NCBI GenBank assembly: GCA_014323965.1
Contig: JACONB010000003.1
Location: 1-23,047, forward strand
Length of the DNA: 23,047 nt
Direction of reading: 5' to 3'
Source of the DNA: Prochloron sp. SP5CPC1
GTDB lineage: Bacteria > Cyanobacteriota > Cyanobacteriia > Cyanobacteriales > Prochloraceae
Numbering within the stretch: position 1 is the first letter of the stretch; each line of letters begins with the position of its first letter. The notes beneath the pieces are model-generated. The model searched no databases. It worked only from the letters and a program-made list of their open reading frames with translations, and was not told the DNA's origin. The position numbers and the translations under genes were made by a program. Positions 1 through 7,187 of the stretch are shown here, piece after piece.

Positions 1-30
1 TGGGTAACGCTTGCGCTCTACCCAACCTAC
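1..30. repeat. Right arm of a MITE-like cyanobacterial repeat, cut by the window edge
   Basis: These 30 bases are identical to the right half of the 78-bp element at 1271-1348 and differ at one base from the copy at 10732-10761. The arm ends in ACCCAACCTAC, the inverted complement of the left end GTAGGTTGGGT. The left half lies outside the window, so the element may be complete there. Confidence 0.75.
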
Positions 31-33
31 TAT

Positions 34-72
34 AGCTGCTTCCCCCGGAAATAAATTGCGGGGGAGGCAGCT
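34..72. repeat. Strong inverted repeat (hairpin) upstream of the TIR gene
   Basis: The arm AGCTGCTTCCCCCG pairs with CGGGGGAGGCAGCT across an 11-base A/T-rich loop. The 14-bp stem contains one G-T pair. No T-run follows on either strand, so it is not a clear intrinsic terminator. It may belong to the adjacent repeat element or be a processing or termination structure for an upstream gene. Confidence 0.5.
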
Positions 73-137
73 AATGGACTTTACCTTGTGCTATGATCGC
101 TTAATAGCTTCTTAGATTGGATATTCCGAGAAATCAT

Positions 138-1007
138 ATGTCGCTATCATCAATTCAACATAATACCGAAAGGATGCAACGAGAAATCAAAAGCTTACAA
201 AGGAAACACTCAGATACAAGCCAGAAAATTGCATCAAATTCCCAGAAAATTGTCGATCTAAAAAACAGCCTCCGCACATCAAATGTTTCATCTGCACAGA
301 ACAAACTTCGCCAAATCAACTCCCTTGAAAAGGATATAGCAAAGCTGCAAGCCAACAATGCTAAGTTCGACGCTGACATTGCTAAGAAGACAGAAACACT
401 ATACCAATATCAAAACGCTCTAACTAAAGAACAACAGCTTGAACAAAACAAGGCTTTAAAAAACCTTGAACGTCGGCAAGCAGCCAAGCTGGATGCTCGG
501 GCGCGTGTTAGTGAATCTGCTACCATGGTTCCAGTCGAATACGACGTTTTCATTTCACACGCTAGCGAAGATAAGGATGATCTTGTACGGCCATTAGCCG
601 AAGAACTCGTCAAATTAGGTCTAAAAGTTTGGTATGACGAATTAACACTGAAAGTCGGCGATAGCCTCCGGCGCTCAATTGATAATGGCCTCCTAAAATC
701 ACGTTTCGGTATCGTTGTGCTTTCTCCTTCATTCTTAGCCAAAAACTGGCCAGAATATGAACTTAATGGCTTGATTCAGCAAGAAATGAAAAGTGGTGGA
801 AAGGTTATCCTTCCCCTCTGGCACAAGGTCTCGAAATCCGAGATGCAGAATTATAGCCTACCACTTGCAGATAAAGTTGCTCTGAATTCAACGATGTATA
901 CAATTTCGGAACTTGCGTCGGAGTTTGCGTCCGTAATAAAGGATGTTTCAAGAAAAGCTGTTGTGAAACCTAGTATACTACTTTCCAAGAATTCCGCCCA
1001 AGCTTGA
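138..1007 (+). CDS. Coiled-coil TIR domain protein
   Basis: Counting from an upstream TTG at 117, residues 10-125 are a long charged and glutamine-rich coiled coil. Residues 141 to about 275 form a TIR domain opening with YDVFISHASEDK, then VWYDELTLKVGDSLRRSID and LSPSFLAKNWPEYELNGL. The glutamate in YELNGL (E215) sits where the NADase-active Glu lies in enzymatic TIR domains. Coiled-coil plus TIR is a known bacterial architecture, and many such TIRs cleave NAD+ in immunity or act as scaffolds; which applies here is not visible. I prefer the ATG at 138 (MSLSS...); TTG 117 would add seven residues, and neither has a good ribosome site. The frame ends at TGA 1005-1007, but coding-like sequence continues in another frame (next entry), so the protein may be truncated. 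A repeat lies on each side. Confidence 0.8.
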   Translation: MSLSSIQHNTERMQREIKSLQRKHSDTSQKIASNSQKIVDLKNSLRTSNVSSAQNKLRQINSLEKDIAKLQANNAKFDADIAKKTETLYQYQNALTKEQQLEQNKALKNLERRQAAKLDARARVSESATMVPVEYDVFISHASEDKDDLVRPLAEELVKLGLKVWYDELTLKVGDSLRRSIDNGLLKSRFGIVVLSPSFLAKNWPEYELNGLIQQEMKSGGKVILPLWHKVSKSEMQNYSLPLADKVALNSTMYTISELASEFASVIKDVSRKAVVKPSILLSKNSAQA

Positions 1008-1284
1008 AAGGCAAATTCCAGAGCTTCTAGAAAGTTTAAGAGAGGTATTGCGTGAGTCTCCTTTTGTTCGTGAATTTATTATTCAAAGCAAAAATTGGAT
1101 GTACAATGGTGAGCCAAACAATACAATTTTTAAACTATACTTCGACGACCATGAGTTATTAAGGCAAAAGTTAAGAATGCTAGAGAATTATGGATTGATT
1201 TATGAGATAACCTTTAATAAAGTACAACGTTTTGTTCTTTCAGAAGATTTGGTTGAGTATCTTTATTGTAGTAGGTTGGGTTGA
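967..1284 (+). pseudogene. Out-of-frame C-terminal part of the TIR gene (winged-helix-like)
   Basis: This frame opens after the TGA at 964-966 and overlaps the last 14 codons of the TIR frame. It reads PPKLERQIPELLESLREV, then a stretch with FIIQSKNWMYNGEPNN and LLRQKLRMLENYGLIYEIT, ending in VQRFVLSEDLVEYL. The second half looks like a winged helix (helix-turn-helix followed by a two-strand wing). No plausible start with a ribosome site exists; the first candidate is TTG 1048, inside a helix. A one-base gain (or two-base loss) between 967 and 1004 would join it to the TIR frame and give a protein of about 385 residues. The present stop (1282-1284) lies inside the 78-bp repeat, so the natural 3' end may also be altered. 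An independent small gene is possible but less likely. Confidence 0.5.
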
Positions 1285-1348
1285 GGAAACGAAACCCAAC
1301 AGCCCAGGATATTTGTGTTGGGTAACGCTTGCGCTCTACCCAACCTAC
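1271..1348. repeat. 78-bp MITE-like repeat, complete copy
   Basis: The left end is GTAGGTTGGGTTGAGG and the right end is CTCTACCCAACCTAC, giving 11-bp terminal inverted repeats. The left arm can also fold on itself (GTTGGGTT with AACCCAAC). A diverged copy of equal length lies at 10684-10761, and half copies at 1-30 and 5341-5370. It has no coding capacity, so any mobility would need a transposase acting in trans. It supplies the last codons and stop of the preceding reading frame. Confidence 0.75.
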
Positions 1349-1403
1349 GCGCTTTTCACCATTTTAGGTGTGTCAAGCCATTGCCGTGCCCGGGCAGTTT
1401 TGA

Positions 1404-1667
1404 CATCCCCTTCCAACCCAAGGGAGAGAAAAAGAATATTGGGTTCCAGTGCCTTTGGAAATTGCCTGGAAAGCAGAAATTCACAATGCCATGGTTCATG
1501 CTAACATTAGTATATCCCGTTTGGCTAGTCAGCTCCATGTGGACAAAGACAGGGTGAAACGACTCTTAAATCCTCGTTGTCGAGTGGATCAATTACTCGC
1601 AGATAAAGCTCTCCATGCCATCTTTAATTCAGCCCAGCCAACTTTTGATTTCCCTAAGCTATTATAG
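1404..1667 (+). pseudogene. HicB-like antitoxin, C-terminal HTH fragment
   Basis: The frame is open from just after the TGA at 1401-1403. It reads WVPVPLEIAWKAEIHNAM, then SISRLASQLHVDKDRVKRLL and NPRCRVDQLLADKALHAI. This matches the DNA-binding end of two-domain HicB antitoxins (a VPLEVA-K-ELHNAM-type helix, then an HTH with LA..L.V....V.RLL.P). The N-terminal RNase-H-like half is absent; the preceding bases are non-coding and follow the 78-bp repeat, which suggests the 5' part was lost around that insertion. The only start is GTG 1449, inside the conserved segment. No HicA toxin is adjacent. The family call rests on motif recall. Confidence 0.5.
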
Positions 1668-1712
1668 AACAGCTAGAACTTTTGCCCCCGTAAAGTTGTG
1701 ATATCCTTATTT

Positions 1713-1737
1713 GTATTGGGCGATCGCCTAACAATAC
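1713..1737. promoter_or_regulatory. Palindrome with HIP1 core upstream of the DUF433/DUF5615 pair; possible operator
   Basis: GTATTG and CAATAC flank the palindrome GGCGATCGCC, with TAA before the right arm. It lies 20-44 bases before the start of the antitoxin gene, where an autorepressor of a type II TA operon could bind. The HIP1 core alone is common in the genome; only the extra flanking inverted arms suggest a function. This is inference. Confidence 0.3.
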
Positions 1738-1756
1738 CCGATTAAAAATAATACAA

Positions 1757-2068
1757 TTGGTTACAACCTCTTATAAACATATTGTCCTCGATAACCAGGG
1801 TGTGGCGCTGATTGCAGATACCCCCATAAAGGTTATCGAACTGGTTCAGAGCCACTTAGCCTATGGCTGGAGTCCAGCGGAACTTCACTTTCAGTTCCCG
1901 CACCTGAGTCTGGGGCAAATCCACTCAGCCCTAGCCTACTATTGGGACCACAAGCAGGAGCTTGACCAGGAAATTGAGCGACGGGCACAAAGAGTCGAGC
2001 AAATACGCTCCCGGACACCTGTGCCCCCTATTGTCGAACGCTTGCGTACCCAAAGGTCTCACTCATGA
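1757..2068 (+). CDS. DUF433 family antitoxin
   Basis: This 103-aa protein carries the DUF433 pattern: YKHIVLDNQGVALIADTPIK near the N-terminus, then AYGWSPAELHFQFPHLSLGQIHSAL and ALAYYWDHKQELDQEIERR. DUF433 proteins resemble HTH antitoxins, neutralise a PIN-like partner and usually repress their own operon. The TTG start is accepted because homologs begin close to this segment and no ATG lies nearby; the ribosome site is weak. The stop overlaps the next gene's ATG by four bases (ATGA, 2065-2068), so translation is probably coupled. A palindrome at 1713-1737 may be the operator. The reading frame appears complete. Confidence 0.85.
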   Translation: MVTTSYKHIVLDNQGVALIADTPIKVIELVQSHLAYGWSPAELHFQFPHLSLGQIHSALAYYWDHKQELDQEIERRAQRVEQIRSRTPVPPIVERLRTQRSHS

Positions 2069-2412
2069 CTCTGGCCTACATGATGGACCAACATATCCCA
2101 CGAGCTATCACCAATGGTCTTCGTCACTCCGGTATCGATGCGCTGACCGCTTATGAGGACTCCAGCCATGAGCTGTCAGACCCTGCTCTTCTCTCAAGAG
2201 CCACACAGCTTCAGCGAGTCCTCTTCACATTCGACGACGACCTGCTAGTTGAGGCCCATCATCGTCAACAGAATAACATCTTTTTCTTTGGATTAGTCTA
2301 CACGCGCTTTTCCAGCCTGGTTATCACACAGTGCATTAAAGACCTGATTATTCTGGCACAGGTAGCTCAACCCCACGAGGTCAACAATCAAGTCATCTAC
2401 TTACCCCTATAA
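2065..2412 (+). CDS. DUF5615 PIN-like toxin
   Basis: This 115-aa protein belongs to the DUF5615 PIN-like (Mut7-C/VapC-related) group. Visible features are the acidic N-terminal strand with MMDQHIPRAITNGLR, then ELSDPALLSRATQLQRVLFT followed by three aspartates in TFDDDLL, and the end NQVIYLPL typical of the family. The acidic residues (D8, D39, D57-59) are the expected metal-binding set of a PIN-type ribonuclease. It overlaps the DUF433 gene by four bases, the usual antitoxin-first order. RNase activity is inferred from the family. Length matches relatives, so the module appears intact. Confidence 0.85.
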   Translation: MTLAYMMDQHIPRAITNGLRHSGIDALTAYEDSSHELSDPALLSRATQLQRVLFTFDDDLLVEAHHRQQNNIFFFGLVYTRFSSLVITQCIKDLIILAQVAQPHEVNNQVIYLPL

Positions 2413-2431
2413 AGACAATGAGGAATTTTTC

Positions 2432-2596
2432 ATGAAAATCAAAGCAGTTATCTGGCAAGAAGACGATGTGTGGTGTGGTTCAGTACCAGCACTACCAGGC
2501 TGCCACACTTGGGGCGAAAGTAAAGAACATCTTTTAGAAATGCTAAAGGACGCTATTGAAGGCTGGCTAGAAGTGGCTACTTATGAGACGATTTAA
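2432..2596 (+). CDS. Small HicB-like (UPF0150) protein, 54 aa
   Basis: The reading frame begins MKIKAVIWQEDDVWCGS and continues with VPALPGCHTWGESKEHLLEM and AIEGWLEVA, ending YETI. The pattern V(P)-x-LPGC-x-TWG-x-S-x-(E)-L is the half-RNase-H fold of HicB-type antitoxins. An AATGAGG ribosome site lies eight bases before the ATG. The protein lacks the C-terminal DNA-binding domain, as do many short cyanobacterial HicB homologs. No HicA (dsRBD-like toxin) gene follows: the next gene is pyrG. It may be an orphan antitoxin. It starts 19 bases after the DUF5615 gene on the same strand and could be co-transcribed with it. Confidence 0.75.
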   Translation: MKIKAVIWQEDDVWCGSVPALPGCHTWGESKEHLLEMLKDAIEGWLEVATYETI

Positions 2597-2619
2597 GATA
2601 AAGCCGAAAAATCTCTCCC

Positions 2620-2652
2620 CCTCTCTCTGCGCCTCTGGGCCTCTGTGTGAAA
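2620..2652. repeat. GCGCAGAGG-type short dispersed repeat in the pyrG leader
   Basis: The plus strand reads CTCTCTGCGCCTCTGGGCCTCTGTGTGAAA. Its reverse complement matches the unit at 5308-5336 (TTTCACGCAGAGGCGCAGAG...). Such degenerate heptamer-like repeats are common in cyanobacterial spacers. It ends 12 bases before the pyrG start codon, so it lies in the leader. Confidence 0.6.
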
Positions 2653-2658
2653 CAATAG

Positions 2659-4260
<1,602 letters not shown>

Positions 4261-4264
4261 TTTC

Positions 4265-4337
4265 GTAGGGTGGGTAATTGGGACAACGTTTGGTACCCTA
4301 TTACGAGAGTAAATTGATTATTGCCCACCAAACCCTA
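4265..4337. repeat. Imperfect inverted repeat downstream of pyrG
   Basis: GTAGGGTGGGTAATT on the left and ATTGCCCACCAAACCCTAAA on the right form an imperfect inverted pair separated by about 40 bases. The arms resemble the GTAGGGTGGGCA repeat after glmS (18265). It may be a small dispersed element or help terminate pyrG transcription; there is no T-run. Confidence 0.4.
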
Positions 4338-4371
4338 AATCCCTTTATCAAATTATTTTTGGAGTCAAGCA

Positions 4372-4677
4372 ATGAATTCTGTAGCAACTCAGCCCTATGT
4401 TTCGGAAAATCAAGATATTCTCCCCATCACTATCCCAGAAGCTCAGACTAAATTGACTGACATAGTTGAAAGGGTACACAATAAGGATGAGCGGATTATT
4501 TTAATTCAAGATGGGAAGGAAATGGCTGCAATTATTTCCATGGAGGCATTTTCGTTTCTAGAACAAATGATTCACAAGATGGAGGATGAGATGGATAGAA
4601 GGGCTATTCTTGAGGCGAGAAATCAAAGAGCAGGCAATATTACCCTCGAAAAACTGAAGCAAGAACTAGGTTTATAA
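4372..4677 (+). CDS. Phd/YefM family antitoxin
   Basis: This 101-aa protein has the Phd/YefM N-terminal DNA-binding fold: LPITIPEAQTKLTDIVERV, then DERIILIQDGKEMAAIISMEAF with the conserved (I/V)-x-(R/D)-x-G-K-x-x-A-(A/V)-(I/L)-(I/V)-S. The C-terminal part is charged and helical (QMIHKMEDEMDRRAIL) and should wrap around the toxin. A GGAG site lies shortly before the ATG. The gene ends nine bases before a RelE-type toxin, so the two form a type II TA operon, likely autorepressed. It lies inside the block bounded by the pyrG direct repeats. No damage is visible. Confidence 0.88.
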   Translation: MNSVATQPYVSENQDILPITIPEAQTKLTDIVERVHNKDERIILIQDGKEMAAIISMEAFSFLEQMIHKMEDEMDRRAILEARNQRAGNITLEKLKQELGL

Positions 4678-4686
4678 GGTAATCAG

Positions 4687-4950
4687 GTGACTTACATTGT
4701 AGAAATTGTACCTGCTGCACAACGACAGATTAAAAAGCTAACTCCACCTATCCAAGCACAAATCATCCAAAAGTTGGAGGAACTGAGATTGGATCCTCGC
4801 TCTCCCGACGTCAAGAAAATGATGGGAGAAGATAATACTTACCGTGTTAGGATGGGGGCGTATCGTATTGTCTACGAAATTTACGATGGTTTGCTTCTGG
4901 TAATTGTGGTTCAGATTGGACACCGTCGGGAAGTTTATCGAAAAAAATAA
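4687..4950 (+). CDS. RelE/ParE family toxin
   Basis: The protein has 87 residues and a GTG start; AAGGT about nine bases upstream could serve as the ribosome site. The pattern is that of RelE toxins: VEIVPAAQRQIKKL, then IIQKLEELRLDPRSPDVKKM, then DNTYRVRMGAYRIVYEIYDG and VVQIGHRREVYRKK. The RVR..GAYRIVYEI core and the terminal H-R-R-x-V-Y segment include the basic residues used for ribosome-dependent mRNA cleavage in RelE members; some relatives (ParE) poison gyrase instead. It pairs with the Phd-type antitoxin just upstream. Length is normal and the frame is intact. Confidence 0.9.
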   Translation: MTYIVEIVPAAQRQIKKLTPPIQAQIIQKLEELRLDPRSPDVKKMMGEDNTYRVRMGAYRIVYEIYDGLLLVIVVQIGHRREVYRKK

Positions 4951-4960
4951 AATAATATAT

Positions 4961-5086
4961 TCACAGAGGGACAATAGTTTGAGTTTTGGGATCCATGGCG
5001 TCTGTGAAGTTATAGCATCGATTGTAAAGAGAGTCTTCGTTTGCGCGCTGTCGGATACGTTGACGAATAGCAATGCTTATAGTCAT
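4961..5086 (-). pseudogene. HNH endonuclease remnant with the catalytic core deleted
   Basis: The 41-residue frame begins MTISIAIRQRIRQRAN, which matches the N-terminus of small cyanobacterial HNH endonucleases (I...IR..VR.RA...CEYC). It passes directly into LYNRCYNFTDAMDPKTQTIVP, which resembles the family's C-terminal segment (CNRYKG-D....DP.T...VPL). The zinc-ligand and H-N-H centre expected between these parts is absent, so an internal deletion of very roughly 40-50 residues is inferred. The ATG overlaps the stop of the small partner gene (ATGA at 5086-5083), the arrangement seen in intact loci. It cannot encode an active nuclease. Confidence 0.55.
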
Positions 5087-5226
5087 GACTCGGCAATCAA
5101 GCGAGCGTTGAGGAGGGTGAAGATGCGATCTAGTTCTGTGATACCAATGAGTTCAGCGGTTTCTTCTGGGGTAAGGGTGCTATTTTTTTTGCCCTCCATA
5201 AGAGTTTCAAAACGGATTTGAAGTTC
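5083..5226 (-). pseudogene. Remnant of the small partner gene of the HNH endonuclease
   Basis: The frame reads ELQIRFETLMEGKKNS, then TLTPEETAELIGITELDRIF and ends LNARLIAES. It resembles the short helical protein (L..RFE.LM.GK....LTPEE..EL..LT) that precedes many cyanobacterial HNH endonuclease genes. A TAA at 5229-5227 lies directly upstream in frame and no good start is present, so the 5' part is lost or broken. The stop overlaps the HNH start by four bases. The function of the intact protein is not known to me. Confidence 0.45.
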
Positions 5227-5307
5227 TTAGAGATTGATTCCCCTAATTCTCTGAATTTCAATCCCCATTTCAACCCAGGAAGATGGTTAACAACATTATA
5301 TTGGTGT

Positions 5308-5336
5308 TTCACGCAGAGGCGCAGAGGCGCAGAGAG
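5308..5336. repeat. GCGCAGAGG-type short dispersed repeat
   Basis: TTTCACGCAGAGGCGCAGAGG is followed by another CGCAGAGAG. It is an inverted copy of the repeat at 2620-2652 and sits directly next to the half MITE at 5341. The spacer 5227-5384 otherwise holds no recognisable gene. Confidence 0.6.
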
Positions 5337-5340
5337 ATTC

Positions 5341-5370
5341 GTAGGTTGGGTTGAGGGACGAAACCCAACA
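5341..5370. repeat. Left arm of the 78-bp MITE-like repeat
   Basis: GTAGGTTGGGTTGAGG followed by GACGAAACCCAACA is the left half of the element seen whole at 1271-1348, with one base fewer in the middle. The right half is absent, so this is a solo arm that can form its own hairpin (GTTGGGTT with AACCCAAC). Confidence 0.65.
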
Positions 5371-5384
5371 TTTTCATCCCCATT

Positions 5385-5681
5385 CTACAGTTTCATGTTC
5401 TTTGTTTTAGTTGTTCCATCAGAAATAGCGAAGTAATACCTAGTATTCTCCCCTGTTAAGTCAGCTTCTTCCAAATTAGCACCTAAAAAACTTGCATCGT
5501 CAATATTGGCATTTTTTAGATTTGCTTGGCACAAATCTGCGTTATCAAACTTAGCACGAGTTAAATTGGCTCCTTCTAGGTTACAGTTTTGTAAGTTGGC
5601 AGAAATGGCGGTCGCCTCCGATAAATCAGCTTCTTTGAATATAGTAATATATTCGGTAATCTTATCTTCTATATCATAATA
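5385..5681 (-). pseudogene. Second pentapeptide-repeat gene, 5' end missing
   Basis: The open frame starts after in-frame TAA codons in an A/T-rich stretch and has no ATG, GTG or TTG near its beginning. It codes for about 98 residues with A(N/D)Lxx repeats, for example EADLSEATAISANLQN, NLEGANLTRAKFDNADL and NANIDDASFLGANLEEADL. The ending (DLTGENTRYY then SDGTTKTKNMKL) parallels the ending of the upstream gene (NLTESIGYYYNKSS), so it looks like a tandem paralog that lost its J-like domain and start. A frameshifted continuation of the upstream gene is the alternative. Such repeats fold into a right-handed quadrilateral beta-helix. Confidence 0.6.
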
Positions 5682-5694
5682 TTATTAATAATAA

Positions 5695-6327
5695 TTAATT
5701 AATATTAGCATAAAGTTTATCATACTTCTTCTTAACAGAGGATTTGTTATAATAATATCCTATACTCTCGGTTAAATTAGCTTGGCAGAGTTTGGCTTTG
5801 GTAAAGTTTGAATTGTAGATATTAGCTCCTTTTAGATTAGCTCCTTCAAGATTAGCACTGGAGAAATTAGCGGAGCGAGCATCAGCATCCTTTAAATCAG
5901 AATTAGAGAGGATAGCAGCGCTAAAATTAGCACTCTTAAGATTAGCTTCACCTAGTTTAGCACCTTTGAGGTTGACATTGGCGAAATTAGCACTCTGTAA
6001 GTCAACTTCACTCAAATCAACTCCTTCTAAACTGGGTACATAGGTTTCCCGTTGGCGAAATTGATTCCAACCTTTAACCCCTCCATTACCAGCTTTTAAC
6101 AATCTCACAGCCCGCTCAGTAGTCATTGTTAGTTTATTTTCCGTCACTTCTTCCCTGTCTGTTTCCTCTAACTCAATAGCGTAGGGATCCGACAAAACCT
6201 CGTAAGCTTCATTTAATTCCTGTGGTATTTCATTAGAATGATATTCTGCTGCTCGTTTCTGATAGGCAGTTTTTATCTCCTCCTTCGTTGCAGTAGGTTC
6301 AACTCCTAAAATCTCGTAATAATTCAT
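5695..6327 (-). CDS. Degenerate J-domain/pentapeptide-repeat protein
   Basis: Residues 1 to about 55 look like a DnaJ J-domain (MNYYEILGVEPTATKEEIKT, then NEAYEVLSDPYA). However, the HPD tripeptide needed to stimulate Hsp70 ATPase is replaced by HSN in KRAAEYHSNEIPQ, and the loop before the third helix is short. Residues about 95-190 are A(N/D)Lxx pentapeptide repeats (LEGVDLSEVDLQSANFANVN and on to NLEGANLKGANIYNSNF), forming a beta-helix. The tail is basic and Tyr/Lys rich. A strong AAGGAG site precedes the ATG. J-domain plus pentapeptides is a known cyanobacterial combination, probably an adaptor; without HPD it is unlikely to act as a classical cochaperone. The gene runs opposite to its TA neighbours within the repeat-bounded block. 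Confidence 0.75.
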   Translation of the reverse strand: MNYYEILGVEPTATKEEIKTAYQKRAAEYHSNEIPQELNEAYEVLSDPYAIELEETDREEVTENKLTMTTERAVRLLKAGNGGVKGWNQFRQRETYVPSLEGVDLSEVDLQSANFANVNLKGAKLGEANLKSANFSAAILSNSDLKDADARSANFSSANLEGANLKGANIYNSNFTKAKLCQANLTESIGYYYNKSSVKKKYDKLYANIN

Positions 6328-6496
6328 GAATAACTCCTTCTCCCGTCCGTAGGACGAGGGTATCTATAGTTTCCGTGAGCGATAGCACCTTTTTTAAAAT
6401 ATCTCTCCCTATTCATATCCTAAACACAAAATTTAGATATTTACCAAAAAATTCTGTTAATATACAAAAGATACTGCCAACTACCTCACCAATATT

Positions 6497-6586
6497 GCTA
6501 CCCAGTTCCATCCCGAATTTCGCTCTCGTCCCAACAATGCCCACCCCTTATTTTTGGGGTTTACCAAAGCAGCTAAGGTGTCTTAG
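6497..6586 (+). pseudogene. pyrG: Detached 3' end of pyrG (direct repeat, copy 2)
   Basis: Bases 6497-6571 repeat pyrG 4171-4245 (73 of 75 identical, no gaps). The frame stays open into a different but plausible tail, AKVS, and stops at TAG 6584-6586. It encodes [20 protein letters not shown] and then GFTKA. Both base differences are synonymous, so the copy diverged while under protein-level selection. Upstream, 6328-6496 holds no pyrG sequence, no gene I recognise and no strong signal apart from a small CGTCC-GTA-GGACG hairpin at 6345. Bases 6587-6711 also show nothing clear. Interpretation: an original or alternative pyrG end displaced by insertion of the 4261-6496 block. Confidence 0.85.
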
Positions 6587-6711
6587 TTTCAGGTAACAAT
6601 TGCTATACCATTTTCTTCCCAAGCTATAATATACCAAAGTCAGCGGTAGGGTGCTACTGCACTGTCTTGGTGCGCTTTGCACCGCAAAGTCAAAGAATTG
6701 GGATTAGATTT

Positions 6712-7182
6712 ATGAAGTGGCAGGAAGTTATTGAACATCCATCTTTGCGAGATTTACCATTCAAGATTGAACTAAATGAGCATGGAAAAATAGAAATGAG
6801 TCTCGCTTCTAATCGTCATGGTCGCCTCCAAGGGAAAATATACTCGCTTCTGGGCCAGTATGGGTACCAGGGAGAATTATACCTGGAATGCTCAATCAAT
6901 ACGAAAAAAGGTGTCAAAGTAGCGGATGTAGCATGGAGTTCTCAAGATTTCTTTAATCAATATGGAGAAATAACCCCTTTACCAGTATCTCCGGAAATTT
7001 GTATAGAGATATTATCTCCATCCAATTCTAAAGGGGAAATGAATGAAAAAATCTCTCTTTATCTAGCTCAAGGTGCTAAGGAGGTATGGCTGTGTGATAA
7101 TGAGGGAAATATTGAGTTTTATACCTCTGAAGGTGTCAGGTTGAAATCTCCTCTCCTCCATGACTTCCCCAGGAGACTGTAG
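6712..7182 (+). CDS. Uma2 family (DUF820) putative endonuclease
   Basis: This is a 156-residue protein of the cyanobacterial Uma2 family, which has the PD-(D/E)XK nuclease fold. The segment MKWQEVIEHPSLRDLPFKIE is the usual N-terminus, so I choose the ATG at 6712 over an upstream TTG at 6667. Core motifs are GVKVADVAW (catalytic Asp) and PEICIEILSPSN (catalytic Glu), followed by EKISLYLAQGAKEVWLCD. These genes are present in dozens of copies per genome in many cyanobacteria and are often linked to mobile DNA; their biological target is unknown. It ends five bases before the stop of the convergent pixL gene. Length is normal for this subfamily and the frame is intact. Confidence 0.85.
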   Translation: MKWQEVIEHPSLRDLPFKIELNEHGKIEMSLASNRHGRLQGKIYSLLGQYGYQGELYLECSINTKKGVKVADVAWSSQDFFNQYGEITPLPVSPEICIEILSPSNSKGEMNEKISLYLAQGAKEVWLCDNEGNIEFYTSEGVRLKSPLLHDFPRRL

Positions 7183-7187
7183 GTGAC

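Noticed and set aside
1005..1050. Programmed frameshift joining the TIR and downstream frames
   Set aside because: No slippery heptamer or clear downstream structure was seen; a simple indel is the simpler explanation.
1232..1557. Overlapping short frames at 1232-1504, 1315-1557 and, on the minus strand, 1356-1538
   Set aside because: They cover the 78-bp repeat and the HicB-like fragment in other frames and show no family pattern.
6375..6596. Plus-strand open frame of 73 codons upstream of the Uma2 gene
   Set aside because: It is a frame shadow over the pyrG 3' repeat; the conserved protein ([10 protein letters not shown]...) is in a different frame.
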